A stretch of DNA of 7,075 nucleotides. Origin: Nitrospira sp. (GTDB lineage Bacteria > Nitrospirota > Thermodesulfovibrionia > Thermodesulfovibrionales > SM23-35). Where the stretch lies: contig VGWZ01000100.1 of assembly GCA_016873595.1 (NCBI GenBank), positions 1-7,075 of the forward strand, read 5' to 3'. The notes under the pieces are model-generated. The model searched no databases, was not told where the DNA came from, and saw only the letters and a program-made list of their open reading frames with translations. Made by a program: the position numbers and the translations under genes. Shown in pieces: positions 1-6,368 of the stretch (position 1 is the stretch's first letter; each line of letters starts with the position of its first letter).

Positions 1-359
1 ATGTACCAGTGTGTGAAGAAAATCCTCTCAGAAATCTCTATATATCAGTAGAGGGGGAAGTATCCCCTTGTGTCTATCTCTATCCACCACTTCCATCACC
101 GTTTAAAAGAATATTCTGTGAGAATGAATATCATATTGAAAAAGTGAGTTTTGGAAATATTTTTAAGGAGCCATTTCAAGCGATATGGAATAATAAAAAA
201 TATAGTGAGTTTAGAAAGTGTTTTATGCTCAGGGGAAGAAGGTTCGAAGAAATATATTCTTATCACTGGGAAATAGAGAGGCTCAAAAGATTGAAGACAG
301 CTCCTTTACCAGAATCTCCTGAGCAGTGTAAAACATGTCACAAGATGCTCGGTTTGTAA
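1..359 (+). CDS. Radical SAM protein, C-terminal SPASM domain (5' end outside window)
   Basis: This is the last ~119 codons of a gene that enters from the left edge; the frame is open from base 3 and ends at TAA 357-359. The GTG at 9 is an internal valine codon, not a start. The segment has the spacing of a SPASM auxiliary iron-sulfur domain: Cys at the CEENP motif, 13 residues, Gly, then x4 and Cys (GEVSPC). Next come the typical FGNIFKEPFQAIWNN segment (the F-G-N-I/x-W signature) and a closing CKTC near the C-terminus. SPASM domains bind one or two 4Fe-4S clusters and act in radical SAM enzymes that modify peptides or cofactors. The radical SAM core (CxxxCxxC) is outside the window, so the substrate cannot be named. 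The tail after CKTC is only six residues, shorter than in classic SPASM proteins with CxxCx5CxxxC; this may be a family with a short tail. Confidence 0.8.
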   Translation, partial: VPVCEENPLRNLYISVEGEVSPCVYLYPPLPSPFKRIFCENEYHIEKVSFGNIFKEPFQAIWNNKKYSEFRKCFMLRGRRFEEIYSYHWEIERLKRLKTAPLPESPEQCKTCHKMLGL

Positions 360-366
360 ACAGAAA

Positions 367-560
367 GTCATTGCGAGCGGAGCGGAGCAATCCTTGTGAG
401 ATTCCTCGTGGAGTTTATCCTGAGCCATCCATTGAGATTCTTCCCCCGAACTTGATTCGGGGTCAGAATGACAAGAGGCGAAGGACTCGGAATGACCTTT
501 CGGGTCAGATTGCTTCGTCGTCCCATCCACCTGAGGCGAATCGGGACTCCTCGCAATGAC
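367..560. repeat. Composite dispersed repeat with 11-bp terminal inverted repeats
   Basis: The non-coding stretch between the SPASM gene and the convergent ATPase gene is filled by one structured element. It begins with GTCATTGCGAG (367-377) and ends with its exact reverse complement CTCGCAATGAC (550-560). Inside are GGAGCGGAGCAATCC (about 379-393), the partly complementary GATTGCTTCGTCG (about 509-521), a perfect 7-bp hairpin CCCCGAA/TTCGGGG (444-450 with 456-462, loop CTTGA), and several AATGAC copies (467-472, 491-496, 555-560). This architecture matches the abundant REP/MITE-like intergenic repeats of many Nitrospirota and deltaproteobacterial genomes; that match is from memory. Short open frames crossing it are by-products of the repeat and are not genes. 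No transposase is present, and there is no T-run after the 444-462 hairpin, so a terminator role is not evident. Confidence 0.75.
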
Positions 561-578
561 AAGAAAAAACAATTAGTT

Positions 579-3296
579 TTAAATAGTGATCCTTCTCCCC
601 GCAGGTATCTTTCGCCTCAGTATGACCTTGGTGGCTTCAATGATGACAAAAACGATGAGCCCGAAAATGACGATGATGGCAAGGTCGAAGAACGAAGGTT
701 TCGTAATGCCGAATGCCTCTTGAACAGATGGGATCTGGATCAATACGGTTATCAACACAAGCTCCCATGTAAGGGCTATAAGAAGCCACTTGTGAGGGGG
801 TGCCTTGAAGATACTGTATATGAGGGAACGGCAGTTAAGGGCGATAACAAGCTCTATAATAATAAACAGGAAGAAAATCTCTGTCCTTGCATGTGTTATA
901 TCAGCGAGCTCGTGGAAGAAGAGTAGGTAAAAGAAGGGGCATTCAATCAATACTGCTCGTAATATAAAGGACTTTACATCCCATCCAAAGACGCTCTCTT
1001 TCGGGTCCCTCGGTGGTCTCCGCATAATGTCTGGATCAGGAGGCGCGACTCCCAGGGCAAGTGCAGGGAGTCCATCAGTCGCAAGATTCATATATAATAT
1101 AGCTGCGGGTAAAAGGGGTAAAAATTCGGGTCCCATCGCCAGGACTATTCCCCCGATAACGATTACCTCTGTGATATTGCACTGAAGTAGATATGCAAGG
1201 TATTTCTTTATATTGTCGTATATCCACCTGCCACGTTCTATAGCCGTTACAATAGTTGCAAAGTTGTCATCTCTCAAAACCATATCAGATGCCTCTTTTG
1301 TCACTTCAGTGCCAGTAATACCCATAGCTACCCCGATGTCTGCATGTTTGAGTGCAGGAGCGTCGTTAACACCATCGCCAGTCATCGCAACTACTTCGCC
1401 TTTCTTTTTCCATGCCTTCACAATCTTTAACTTATCCATTGGCGACACCCTGGCATACACTGTCACCTTATCGACAATCTTCTCAAACTCCTCGTCAGGC
1501 ATCCTCTCTAACTCTTCTCCCGTCAACACCATATCGCCTTCATTATATATTCCGATCTCTTTTGCAACAGCCACAGCTGTGAGTTTGTGGTCTCCCGTGA
1601 TCATTATGGGTTTAATATGTATCTGTTTACATACATTCGTAGCCTCTATTGCCTCTTCTCTTGGCGGGTCTATCATTCCCGCAAGACCAAGAAATATCAG
1701 GTTACATTCAATACATTCTTCTGTACACACAATCGCATCTGGTAGCTCTCTGTAAGCTATCCCGAGGACCCTTAAAGCACTCTCTGCCATTTCCTCATTC
1801 GCTTTCAAAATCTTCCCTCTATCTTGCTCTGACAGAGGTCTCGTTCCATTCTCATCTATAATGGCAGAGCATCTCTCTAACACTAACTCTGGAGCACCTT
1901 TCATAAATGCGATTTGCTTGCCAGCCTCCATCTGATGAACTGTTGTCATCCTTTTTCTCTCAGAACTGAAGGGTATCTCCTCTATCCTCGGGTTTTCAAG
2001 CCTCATCTCAGCCTGATGGATGCCTGCTTTGACTGCTGCTACAACAAGAGCACCTTCTGTGGTGTCACCTTTAATAAACCATTTGCCTTCTTTTTCCTCT
2101 AAGACCGCATCACTGCATAAGAGTCCTCCCTGAAGAAGTAAGCGTAAAGATTGATTATTCTGAACATTGATATTAGAGCCCTTAAACTCACCCCCTGGTG
2201 TGTACCCAACACCAGTGACTTCTATAAAACTACCCCCTGTGAATATCTTTCTGACAGTCATCTCTCCTTTTGTGAGAGTGCCTGTTTTATCTGAACATAT
2301 CACGGTAGTACAACCGAGTGTCTCAACAGCAGGCATTTTTCTGACAAGGGCGTTTCTTTTAGCCATTTGATGCATACCTATTGCAAGGGCGCCTGTGACA
2401 ATGGCTGCCAATGCCTCGGGAACTGCTGCCACTGCGAGGGCTACCGCAAACATCACCAGTGTTATTATGAACTCCAGATCAATCTTACCACCTAAAGCCT
2501 CCCTTACTATGCTAATCCCAGCAACAAGGAAACAGATTCCAAGAGCGATTATACCGAGCCATTTACCTATCTCATCGGTCCTTTTTTCTAAGGGAGTTTT
2601 TTCGGTTTTGACTGCAGTTACTTCCTCAGCAATCTTGCCAAACTCTGTATTCATACCTGTAAAAACAACTACTCCCTTGCCTCTTCCATAGGTGACAGTT
2701 GTGCCTGTAAAGACCATGTTTTTTCTATCACTCACACGCACACCTTCAGGTAATGGCTTTATATCTTTGCCAACAGGAACAGATTCCCCTGTGAGAGGTG
2801 CTTCATCACATTTTAGAGAATGCAGCTCAATTAATCGAGCGTCTGCTGGAATTTTGTCCCCTGCCTCAAGGAGTAATACATCTCCTGGTACAAGCTCTTT
2901 GGAAGGAACTTCTTCTTCTTTTCCATCTCTTAACACTGTTATCGTGGGAGAGAGCATCTTCTTTAATGCTTCAAGAGCTCGCTCTGCCCGATATTCCTGG
3001 ATAAAACCTAAAACGGCACAAAAGATAACGATTACCCCTATGATAGCTGCATCCACGATCTCTCCGATAAGGGCTGAAAGGCCGATTGCTACAAGGAGAA
3101 TTATAATGAGGATGTTTTTGAACTGGTTTATGAAAAGAGTAAAAGGAGAGACTTTTTCTTCTTTTTTTAATTCATTATAGCCATACTTTTCAAGGCGACT
3201 TATAATCTCATTTTCAGTCAACCCACTATGAGAGTTTGTGTCCAGTTCTTTCAGGACATGGGCTGTCTCCATTGCATGCCAGACTGCCTTTGCCAT
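579..3296 (-). CDS. Type-IIA P-type ATPase, probable Ca2+-transporting
   Basis: A 905-aa cation pump of SERCA/PMCA type that couples ATP hydrolysis to ion export across the inner membrane. From the chosen start, the order is an N-terminal cation-ATPase domain (~1-60), M1-M2, the actuator loop with TGES (169-172), M3-M4, phosphorylation-site DKTGT (Asp336), nucleotide-binding KGAPE (466-470), MITGD (565-569) and hinge TGDGVND (639-645), then M5-M10. The residues forming the two Ca2+ sites in SERCA have counterparts: Glu294 in M4 (written PEAL, not PEGL), Asn707 and Glu710 in M5, Asn737, Thr740 and Asp741 in M6 (MNLATDGLP), and Glu815 in M8. This supports Ca2+ over H+ or Na+, but Mn2+ is possible. 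An in-frame GTG at 3365 gives 23 more residues without a ribosome site. ATG 3296-3294 has AGGAGG (3307-3302) five bases upstream, so I start there. It lies 82 bp after the MauE-like gene and is probably cotranscribed with it. Confidence 0.93.
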   Translation of the reverse strand: MAKAVWHAMETAHVLKELDTNSHSGLTENEIISRLEKYGYNELKKEEKVSPFTLFINQFKNILIIILLVAIGLSALIGEIVDAAIIGVIVIFCAVLGFIQEYRAERALEALKKMLSPTITVLRDGKEEEVPSKELVPGDVLLLEAGDKIPADARLIELHSLKCDEAPLTGESVPVGKDIKPLPEGVRVSDRKNMVFTGTTVTYGRGKGVVVFTGMNTEFGKIAEEVTAVKTEKTPLEKRTDEIGKWLGIIALGICFLVAGISIVREALGGKIDLEFIITLVMFAVALAVAAVPEALAAIVTGALAIGMHQMAKRNALVRKMPAVETLGCTTVICSDKTGTLTKGEMTVRKIFTGGSFIEVTGVGYTPGGEFKGSNINVQNNQSLRLLLQGGLLCSDAVLEEKEGKWFIKGDTTEGALVVAAVKAGIHQAEMRLENPRIEEIPFSSERKRMTTVHQMEAGKQIAFMKGAPELVLERCSAIIDENGTRPLSEQDRGKILKANEEMAESALRVLGIAYRELPDAIVCTEECIECNLIFLGLAGMIDPPREEAIEATNVCKQIHIKPIMITGDHKLTAVAVAKEIGIYNEGDMVLTGEELERMPDEEFEKIVDKVTVYARVSPMDKLKIVKAWKKKGEVVAMTGDGVNDAPALKHADIGVAMGITGTEVTKEASDMVLRDDNFATIVTAIERGRWIYDNIKKYLAYLLQCNITEVIVIGGIVLAMGPEFLPLLPAAILYMNLATDGLPALALGVAPPDPDIMRRPPRDPKESVFGWDVKSFILRAVLIECPFFYLLFFHELADITHARTEIFFLFIIIELVIALNCRSLIYSIFKAPPHKWLLIALTWELVLITVLIQIPSVQEAFGITKPSFFDLAIIVIFGLIVFVIIEATKVILRRKIPAGRRITI

Positions 3297-3301
3297 ATAA
3301 A

Positions 3302-3307
3302 CCTCCT
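3302..3307 (-). promoter_or_regulatory. Shine-Dalgarno site that decides the ATPase start
   Basis: The minus strand reads AGGAGG, five bases before ATG 3296-3294. The upstream in-frame GTG at 3365 has no comparable site. This places the start at 3296 and matches the usual N-terminus of the family. Confidence 0.85.
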
Positions 3308-3378
3308 CTTTGGTTAATTTATAATTCCCCGATTCAATATTTTCTTTAATCCTGGTCAGCCACACTCTAATGTTTGAT

Positions 3379-3846
3379 TTAAGGTTTTCCTTGATATCCT
3401 CTTACATAATTTTCTATAGAAATCACCGTGTCTTTTACAAAAAAAATATAAAGGCACATACCGATAAAAAGAAGATTTCTTATAACTGCCTTTATGTCTG
3501 CTGAATCAGGAATCTTCAGAATATCTGCGAGCAAGCCGAAACAGCCGCAATCTATGTCTATACCCCTGATGATAACTGATAAAATTGCCAGAGTGAAGAC
3601 TGCATTCAAGCAGGCAAGCATCAAGGAACTCGTCCAGCATAATATGCCCAATATTATAAAAAGCCCAAGAATAAATTCCAGCCATGGAAGATACACTGCT
3701 AAAAATCTAATAATCACTTCAGGAAATAACTGGAACTCTCTCAGCGTGAGAAGAAACCTTACAGGGTCAGAAATCTTTGCCAGCCCTGCAAGAAGAAATA
3801 TCCCTCCAACTATTATTCTAAATATAAAAGATATTGTTGCTGCCAT
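3379..3846 (-). CDS. MauE/DoxX-like redox-associated membrane protein
   Basis: A 155-aa integral membrane protein with about four hydrophobic segments (~5-22, 44-66, 68-92 and 120-137). The N-terminus (RIIVGGIFLLAGLAKISDP) is typical of the DoxX/MauE superfamily. A vicinal-type cysteine pair in DCGCFG (99-104) sits at the membrane edge and is the hallmark of the MauE branch. MauE-like proteins are thought to move electrons or help form disulfides outside the cytoplasm, and are often encoded next to thioredoxin-fold or rhodanese proteins. The start is fixed: a TAA codon directly precedes ATG 3846-3844 in this frame, and an AAAGG sequence lies about ten bases upstream. Its first 11 codons overlap the end of the short ORF 3995-3813 in another frame, suggesting translational coupling. 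The ATPase follows 82 bp downstream. The redox partner cannot be identified here. Confidence 0.78.
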   Translation of the reverse strand: MAATISFIFRIIVGGIFLLAGLAKISDPVRFLLTLREFQLFPEVIIRFLAVYLPWLEFILGLFIILGILCWTSSLMLACLNAVFTLAILSVIIRGIDIDCGCFGLLADILKIPDSADIKAVIRNLLFIGMCLYIFFVKDTVISIENYVRGYQGKP

Positions 3847-3995
3847 TTAAAGCATACCTTTACCAGTTTTACATTCCTGATCTCTGCCTTCTTTGGTAAA
3901 ATCCTTAGCCCCGTGGATGATACTGCATTAAAAACAATGGACAGGAATAAGGAAATTAAAAGTATCAATAAAACTTCAGTTACAATTCTTCTCAT
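3813..3995 (-). CDS. Short membrane-anchor ORF, possibly a truncated rhodanese N-terminus
   Basis: A 60-codon ORF starting with MRRIVTEVLLILLISLFL, which gives one N-terminal transmembrane helix (~6-26), followed by NAVSSTGLRILPKK. From memory, this helix-plus-N-x-x-S-x-x-G-x-x-(L/I) pattern begins membrane-anchored rhodaneses encoded next to MauE-like genes, but no rhodanese domain follows. The last ~12 codons run into the start of the MauE-like gene in a different frame and end at TAA, so the C-terminal residues look unselected. The two readings are a remnant left by deletion of the catalytic part, or a genuine small membrane protein coupled to MauE. The ribosome site is weak (only an A/T-rich AATTAAAG before ATG 3995). 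It is the first frame after the terminator at 4092-4037. Confidence 0.45.
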   Translation of the reverse strand: MRRIVTEVLLILLISLFLSIVFNAVSSTGLRILPKKAEIRNVKLVKVCFKWQQQYLLYLE

Positions 3996-4036
3996 CTTTA
4001 ATTAAAAAGTTTGACCACTAAAATAGCGAAAGGCAC

Positions 4037-4092
4037 AAAAAAAGACCTCACAACCCTCACCATCTTTGCCCAATGGATATCGGACTGTGAGG
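4037..4092 (-). terminator. Probable rho-independent terminator after the rhodanese gene
   Basis: Read on the minus strand, CCTCACA (4092-4086) pairs perfectly with TGTGAGG (4052-4046), followed by TC and a run of seven T (4043-4037). The loop is long (33 nt) and contains a possible inner CCAT/ATGG helix, so the structure is atypical. Its place, 16 bp after the TAA at 4110-4108 and before the next minus-strand ORF, fits termination. That placement also supports the rhodanese gene ending at 4108 rather than at the internal TGA. Confidence 0.65.
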
Positions 4093-4107
4093 CCTGTTAA
4101 CCATCGG

Positions 4108-4641
4108 TTACTTCTTCTTCCATGTTCCTGCTTCTTTTCCTTCTACTGTATCGTAGCCCTTCTTGATCCAGTCAGGGATACCTACACGATGCCAGTAAAG
4201 GTTCTTGTAGCCTATGTCCTGCAACAAAACTAATGCGCCTGGCGACCGCCAGCACTTGATACCGTTTCAATAGCCGACGATGATATCGTCTTTCTTCGCA
4301 AATTTGGCAGCATAGGCAGGGCCCTTCTCCATCAGATCATCCGGTGAAAGCCTGGGTGCGCTCGGAATGTGCTCCCTCTCGTAGTCAGCAGGCACACGGT
4401 TGTCCAGGAGAATAAATTTCTTTCCCTCATCTAACCACTTCTTCAGCTCGTCTGTTGTAATCATCTTGACACCTGGCAGGGTCTCAGGCATATCCTTTTT
4501 ATCCCTTGAGAGTATCTTGAGCTCGTCAATCTTCTTGAGTGCCGCATCGGAATACTTCTCCTGGGCGAATACATATCCGCTGACCGCTACGAGCAGCACC
4601 GCCAGAACTACAATAACACTTTTTCTGACTATCTTTGCCAT
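4108..4641 (-). CDS. Exported rhodanese with in-frame TGA at the active-site cysteine (candidate selenoprotein)
   Basis: A single-domain sulfurtransferase of 177 aa if TGA 4269-4267 (codon 125) is read as selenocysteine; 124 aa if it stops. Start ATG 4641 has AGGAGG (4656-4651) nine bases upstream. Residues 1-26 form a signal peptide (positive MAKIVRKS, hydrophobic core, likely cleavage after VFA), so the protein is probably periplasmic. The rhodanese domain (~57-165) shows ITTDELKKWLDEG, the LLDNR motif (78-82), YEREHIPSA (87-95), and a strand DDIIVGY leading into the active loop. After the TGA the frame continues NGIKCWRS, then GYKNLYWHRVGIPDWIKKGY, a well-preserved rhodanese C-terminus, to TAA 4110-4108. 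In relatives I recall, this loop reads YCNGxxCxRS, so the TGA replaces the first cysteine, leaving a U-x4-C pair. A hairpin of SECIS type follows. The alternative is a Cys-to-stop mutation. The upstream neighbour is the YeiH-type transporter. Confidence 0.82.
4235..4255 (-). promoter_or_regulatory. Candidate bacterial SECIS hairpin downstream of the TGA codon
   Basis: On the minus strand, CUGGC (4252-4248) pairs with GCCAG (4243-4239) around a GGUC tetraloop (4247-4244). With one bulged G (4238), the stem extends by G-C, U-G and G-C (4255-4253 with 4237-4235). The loop begins 19 nt after the TGA. In E. coli fdhF, as I recall it, a GGUC-containing loop begins 18 nt after the UGA, and this loop is what SelB recognises. 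The hairpin lies inside the coding frame (codons for KCWRSPGA), as bacterial SECIS elements do. The pairing is seen in the sequence; the function is inferred. Confidence 0.72.
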
Positions 4642-4811
4642 CCTTATTCACCTCCTTTCACTGATAAGAGTCTGTTCAAAAACTTGTAATCCCTTGAAAA
4701 TCAGGGTTTCACAAAGATGTTAAATTCTTGCTTACAACAGCCTCTTGATAATCTCCTTTCCCTTCCCCATAATAAAGGGTACCTCCATTATAGATGGACC
4801 CTTTTTGATTT
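4642..4811 (-). other. 170-bp spacer between YeiH-type gene and rhodanese
   Basis: It contains the rhodanese ribosome site (AGGAGG at 4656-4651) and, just after the YeiH stop, an imperfect inverted repeat. In that repeat AAAGGG pairs with CCCTTT and TCCAT with ATGGA (about 4775-4805). It has no T-run on the minus strand, so read-through from the transporter gene into the rhodanese seems possible. No convincing promoter was found. An 18-codon ORF (4788-4732) is too short to call. Confidence 0.4.
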
Positions 4812-6356
4812 TTAACGGACCTCAGGCGCCGGGAAGATATACCCTCCAAAGAGGAGATAGGCTAGTCCCAATACCCACAATATGTTGAATGCCTGGGCAG
4901 TAAAAAATGCCAAGGCCGGTCTGCCGCCTCCCATCTTCGCCATTTCGACAAGCCTGCCCTCCAATCCAATAGAAACAAAGGCCATGGCAAACCACCATGT
5001 TCTGAGCTCTGCAATGGCACTCCTCGTACCCGCAATAATATCGGGGTGGAGTAAGAACGAAAAGATGAATGAACCCGCTAAGAACCCAAGGACGAACTTC
5101 GGGAATCTTTCCCAGATGATCTTAGGAGTTGGCCTCTCACCAGTCTCTGCCCCCTTTTTGAATGCAAACCAGATAGCAATAACAAAGGCCGCCAAACCGA
5201 TAAAGGCATTATTGGTGAACTTGACAACAGTCGCTGACACCATGGCTCTATCACTTACGAGGGCGCCTGCACCCACAACAGCGGCGGACGTATCAATGGT
5301 CCCACCCATCCACGCACCCCCAACAACATGGTCAATCCCGAAGGTTTTGATAGCCAACGGCATCAGAATCAACATCGGAATAGCACAGGCGATGACGAGC
5401 GTGGCTGTATAGGAGAGTTTCTTCTTGTCGCCCTGAACAGCTCCGCAAGTGGCAATAGCAGCAGAGACACCGCAGATGGAAACCGCTGATGAAAGTATGG
5501 CAGCAAACTCGCTATCCACCTTCAGAACCTTCGTGGCGAACCAGTAACAGAAGTACCATACTGTAATTATGACACAGAGGGCCTGGATTATCCCGAGGTA
5601 TCCAAGGTGGAGGATCTCGAAGAAGAGTATTCCTGACCCGAGCATCACAAGGCCTGTCTTGATGAAGTATTCGGTCCTTACAGCGCTCATCAGCCATTCA
5701 GGCAGACGAATGGTATTACTGATTGCGAGGCTTATGATGAGGGCAAAGATAATATACTCAAGCCCCCAGTCCAGTGCAGTGGCATTACCGGCAATGAAAC
5801 GGGAAAGCAAGGCTATGAAGAAGACTATAGGAAACCCTACGATGAATTTGCCGAGGTGCACACCACCCATCAATTTGAGACCTATAGTAGCGATAATGAG
5901 GTAAGCAATCCCGATATAGAGGAACTTAGAGAGATTCTCCCAGCTGAGGACCTTTCCATGATATGCCTCTGCCCTTTCCTTAACATCCCTTCCAAGGGCA
6001 CCAGGCATCGTGTCCCTTCCAAGCCGCTCTAATCTAAGACCCGCCTTTTCGATAGCAGCCCTGTCTTTCGCCGCAAGCGCTTCTTTCAGCTCATTCAGCC
6101 TTTTTACAGTGCCCGTCTCTCCTTTTGCTTCTGCGTCCTTTATTATGTAGTCTGCTGACGCAGTCCACTTATCGGCACGACTCTCTATCTGCCCATCCGT
6201 CGTCCATCTAAAGGTCGGCACAATCTTTTTCAGATCTATCACCTTCCAGCTAAAGAAGGCGATGAGCGTCGCCATAATAAAAAAAGCCAACCAGACTGCA
6301 AGCCAGTCCTCATCCTTCCAAAGGACTGATAACTTACTACCTCCTTTTTCTGCCAT
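4812..6356 (-). CDS. YeiH family putative sulfate exporter
   Basis: A 514-aa polytopic inner-membrane protein of the YeiH/UPF0324 family (often annotated 'putative sulfate exporter'; the substrate is poorly proven). After one N-terminal helix (~18-36, WLAVWLAFFIMATLIAFF) comes a charged, mostly helical section of about 95 residues (~42-137), then roughly ten further membrane segments. Family signatures include SICGVSAAIA (293-302, with TCGA following) and GGTIDTSAAVVGAG (351-364). The extra section makes it longer than the ~350-aa E. coli YeiH type; I recall similar long forms in sulfate-reducing and related bacteria. An upstream GTG at 6368 overlaps the ribosome site and cannot be the start; ATG 6356-6354 lies 11 bases after AGGAGG (6373-6368). 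A promoter and long leader lie upstream, and the rhodanese gene is 170 bp downstream. Confidence 0.85.
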   Translation of the reverse strand: MAEKGGSKLSVLWKDEDWLAVWLAFFIMATLIAFFSWKVIDLKKIVPTFRWTTDGQIESRADKWTASADYIIKDAEAKGETGTVKRLNELKEALAAKDRAAIEKAGLRLERLGRDTMPGALGRDVKERAEAYHGKVLSWENLSKFLYIGIAYLIIATIGLKLMGGVHLGKFIVGFPIVFFIALLSRFIAGNATALDWGLEYIIFALIISLAISNTIRLPEWLMSAVRTEYFIKTGLVMLGSGILFFEILHLGYLGIIQALCVIITVWYFCYWFATKVLKVDSEFAAILSSAVSICGVSAAIATCGAVQGDKKKLSYTATLVIACAIPMLILMPLAIKTFGIDHVVGGAWMGGTIDTSAAVVGAGALVSDRAMVSATVVKFTNNAFIGLAAFVIAIWFAFKKGAETGERPTPKIIWERFPKFVLGFLAGSFIFSFLLHPDIIAGTRSAIAELRTWWFAMAFVSIGLEGRLVEMAKMGGGRPALAFFTAQAFNILWVLGLAYLLFGGYIFPAPEVR

Positions 6357-6368
6357 ATCTAAATACAC

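Noticed and set aside
306..926. Small ORFs across the repeat element and the end of the ATPase gene
   Set aside because: Their sequence comes from the inverted repeat (RSNP..., LRRIGTPRNDKK-type) and the antisense of the ATPase tail; they are repeat by-products.
1213..3180. Several long plus-strand open frames across the ATPase gene
   Set aside because: They lie antisense to a gene with complete P-type ATPase motifs and encode low-complexity Ser/Ile/Pro-rich sequence with no recognisable domain.
4267..4269. TGA as a simple nonsense mutation that makes the rhodanese a pseudogene
   Set aside because: It is one substitution from a Cys codon, so it cannot be excluded. However, the downstream frame has no other lesion, the TGA is at the catalytic position, and a GGUC-loop hairpin sits at SECIS distance. 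Selenocysteine is the better reading.
4732..4788. 18-codon ORF MEVPFIMGKGKEIIKRLL between the YeiH-type gene and the rhodanese
   Set aside because: Only a weak AAGGG lies ten bases upstream, and the start codon falls inside an inverted repeat. It is too short to support without conservation data.
4882..5904. Plus-strand and second minus-strand frames inside the YeiH-type gene
   Set aside because: They overlap a well-supported membrane transporter and show no motifs or ribosome sites of their own.
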